DNA of 7,786 bases, from contig CAZXYF010000148.1 of NCBI GenBank assembly GCA_964644705.1, positions 1-7,786 on the forward strand. Reading direction: 5' to 3'. Positions 6,162 to 7,786 of this stretch are shown in pieces. The translations under genes and the position numbers were made by a program. The notes under the pieces were generated by a model. It saw nothing but the letters and a program-made list of their open reading frames with translations, searched no databases and was not told where the DNA came from. The stretch comes from CAZXYF01 sp964644705. Lineage in GTDB: Bacteria; Planctomycetota; Brocadiia; SM23-32. The number at the start of each line of letters is the position of its first letter. Positions within the stretch are counted from its first letter, which is position 1.

Positions 6162-7553
6162 ATGTCCGGAGAAAAAAAGCGGTACGTGCAAGTGGGCTTG
6201 GGCGGTAGGCATTCCATGTTTCGAAGAGCCATCTGCACTGATTACAGTGATCGTGCGGAGCTGGTTGGGATTTGCGATAGCAATCCGGGGAGGCTCCAGC
6301 TGGCTCAAAATGAGATAAAAGAGGATTACGGCATGGAAGTGCCCGCCTATGAGGCCGGGGATTTCGAGCGGATGATCTCCGAGACATGCCCCGATACCGT
6401 AATAGTGACCACGATCGATTGCCACCACGATCATTACCTCTGCCGTGCGATGGAACTGGGATGCGATGTGATAACCGAAAAGCCGATGACCACCGATGAG
6501 GATAAATGCAAGCGGATCCTCAAAACGCGGGAGAGGACCGGTCGTGAGGTTAAAGTCACCTTCAACTATCGCTATGCTCCTCCTCGCACGCAGATTAAAG
6601 AACTGCTTATGTCGGGGGTGATTGGGAACGTGCTGTCGGTGGATTTTCACTGGATGCTTGACCTGCACCACGGTGCGGACTATTTCCGCAGGTGGCATCG
6701 AAATAAGGACAATTCCGGTGGCCTGATGGTCCACAAGGCCACTCACCACTTTGATTTGGTCAACTGGTGGCTTGGCACCGTCCCCGAACAGGTCTTTGCC
6801 TCGGGCCATCGTCGTTTTTATACCCCGCAAACGGCCGAAAGGTATGGGCTCGATAACCGCGCCGAGAGATGTCTTGAATGCCCGGAATCCGATCGATGCC
6901 GGTTTTTCCTGGATCTTGCCGGTAAGGAACGCGGCCTTTCGGGAGCCAGCAAGCTCAAAAAACTGTACTACGACTGCGAACAGCACGACGGCTATTTCCG
7001 TGATCGATGTGTTTTCAGCGACCAGATTGATATCGAAGATTCGATGAACGTGGTGGTGGACTACCGGAACGACGCCCGGATGACCTATTCGCTGAACGCC
7101 TTCTGTGCCTGGGAGGGATACACGGTGAGTTTCAATGGTACGGCGGGGAGGCTCGAACACAAGTGCGAAGAAAGGGCCTATATCAATGCCGACGATTCGG
7201 TTCCGGGCAGGCTGAAAAGGGAAGGGACCTGGACCCGTATCTATCCCAACTGGCGGCCGGCTTATGAAGTGGATCTCTGGACCGGAAGCGGGGGCCATGG
7301 CGGGGCCGATCCGGTTATGCTGGGGTATATCTTCGCACCGGATGATCAGCCGGAGGATAAATACATGCGCGCCGCCGACGAGAGGTCGGGCGCCTGGTCC
7401 ATCCTCACCGGCGTGGCCGCGAACCGATCAATGGAGCGTAACCAGCCGGTGCAAGTTGAGGAACTTGTCCCGGGAATCAAAATGCCCGATTATCCACCGA
7501 TGCCGACGGAGGATGATCCGCTGACTATGCCCGAGGAAGATGTTTCTGAGTGA
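6162..7553 (+). CDS. Gfo/Idh/MocA family oxidoreductase (463 aa)
   Basis: This is a cytoplasmic NAD(P)-dependent dehydrogenase of the sugar/inositol type; no signal peptide is present. The N-terminal Rossmann fold starts VQVGLGGRHS (9-18). Acidic D39 at the end of the second strand suggests NAD over NADP. The family hallmark EKP is at 106-108, with K107 the expected catalytic lysine, and FNYRY is at 134-138. The second-domain motif SGGLMVHKATHHFDLVNWW (185-203) has H191 where many relatives have Asp; H195 and D198 keep the usual pattern. C237, C240 and C246 (CLECPESDRC), with C283 further on, match a cysteine cluster I recall from a subfamily. The C-terminal GGHGGADP (377-384) is also typical. 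Exact substrate is not deducible. The gene is transcribed away from the ABC operon, and a terminator follows immediately, so it is probably monocistronic. Confidence 0.93.
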   Translation: MSGEKKRYVQVGLGGRHSMFRRAICTDYSDRAELVGICDSNPGRLQLAQNEIKEDYGMEVPAYEAGDFERMISETCPDTVIVTTIDCHHDHYLCRAMELGCDVITEKPMTTDEDKCKRILKTRERTGREVKVTFNYRYAPPRTQIKELLMSGVIGNVLSVDFHWMLDLHHGADYFRRWHRNKDNSGGLMVHKATHHFDLVNWWLGTVPEQVFASGHRRFYTPQTAERYGLDNRAERCLECPESDRCRFFLDLAGKERGLSGASKLKKLYYDCEQHDGYFRDRCVFSDQIDIEDSMNVVVDYRNDARMTYSLNAFCAWEGYTVSFNGTAGRLEHKCEERAYINADDSVPGRLKREGTWTRIYPNWRPAYEVDLWTGSGGHGGADPVMLGYIFAPDDQPEDKYMRAADERSGAWSILTGVAANRSMERNQPVQVEELVPGIKMPDYPPMPTEDDPLTMPEEDVSE

Positions 7554-7589
7554 CAACAACCCGCGGGACGGGCGATTGTTGGGTTTTTT
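7554..7589 (+). terminator. Rho-independent terminator of the oxidoreductase gene
   Basis: CAACAA 7554-7559 pairs with TTGTTG 7576-7581. Inside it, CCCG 7560-7563 pairs with CGGG 7569-7572 around the loop CGGGA, leaving a 3-nt bulge (7573-7575). GG and six T follow at 7582-7589. The stem begins at the first base after the stop codon. Confidence 0.65.
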
Positions 7590-7786
7590 GCCCTTCTGAC
7601 TCCCAGAAAGCCTGTTCTGCCAGAAAATCACAGGATTGTCTTGGTGGTTCCAGCGCCCTGCCAAAAGGCCTATCGTTTTGCGTGACACTCCTGCTTTAGT
7701 GCACAGGTAGGCCGAACATCTGTGAGAACAGGCCCAGAGCTCCTGATCCGTTGGAAAATACAGTGAACCCCAATTCGCAAAATAGC
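7590..7786. other. Right-end non-coding stretch
   Basis: I see no supportable gene, RNA or promoter here. A 9-bp inverted repeat (GCCTGTTCT 7610-7618, AGAACAGGC 7725-7733) is separated by 106 nt and may be chance. Confidence 0.4.

Noticed and set aside
6087..7298. Long minus-strand open frame (403 codons) opposite the oxidoreductase
   Set aside because: It is antisense to an unmistakable Gfo/Idh/MocA gene, and its translation shows no domain.
7610..7733. 9-bp inverted repeat GCCTGTTCT / AGAACAGGC
   Set aside because: The arms are 106 nt apart with no mobile-element gene or target duplication visible. One such match in about 200 nt is only mildly unlikely by chance.

Overview
The window looks like bacterial chromosome of moderately high GC (judged by eye). 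It carries four complete protein genes and several unusual non-coding structures. Start codons are ATG or GTG, and three of the four genes have strong Shine-Dalgarno sequences. I see no rRNA, tRNA, CRISPR array, transposase, phage gene or integrase. The gene content is a double-length ABC-2 permease, a partner ATPase, a large exported GATase-like protein and a sugar-type Gfo/Idh/MocA oxidoreductase. It recalls Planctomycetes, Kiritimatiellota/Lentisphaerae, Hydrogenedentes and similar environmental phyla. That placement is an impression from gene style only.

Left part (10-5532, minus strand): an apparent three-gene transport operon read from right to left. A near-consensus sigma-70 promoter (5503-5532) and a strong ribosome binding site precede a GTG-started, 817-residue exported membrane protein (3017-5470). 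After 123 nt comes an ABC ATPase (1931-2893), and after a further 217 nt a two-lobed ABC-2 permease (10-1713). Together they should form one inner-membrane ABC-2 exporter or ABC-driven machine with a large extracytoplasmic partner. The substrate cannot be read from the sequence. The 217-nt ATPase-permease gap is not empty: it holds overlapping palindromes (1811-1842) flanked by 12-nt purine-rich repeat units.

Middle (5533-6161): about 630 nt without a convincing gene. It contains a large imperfect inverted repeat (5597-5688) built from a 12-nt unit close to GACRAAGGYAAA, a further degenerate copy (5966-5999) and a small hairpin (5828-5850). The same unit occurs in the gap inside the operon, so it is a dispersed intergenic element of this genome.

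Right part (6147-7589, plus strand): a divergently transcribed, single cytoplasmic Gfo/Idh/MocA oxidoreductase (6162-7553). A rho-independent terminator begins directly after its stop codon. The last 197 nt hold no gene I can support.

The most novel-looking signal is the dispersed 12-nt-unit repeat family. The transport genes belong to recognisable families, but their combination and gene order are of some interest.
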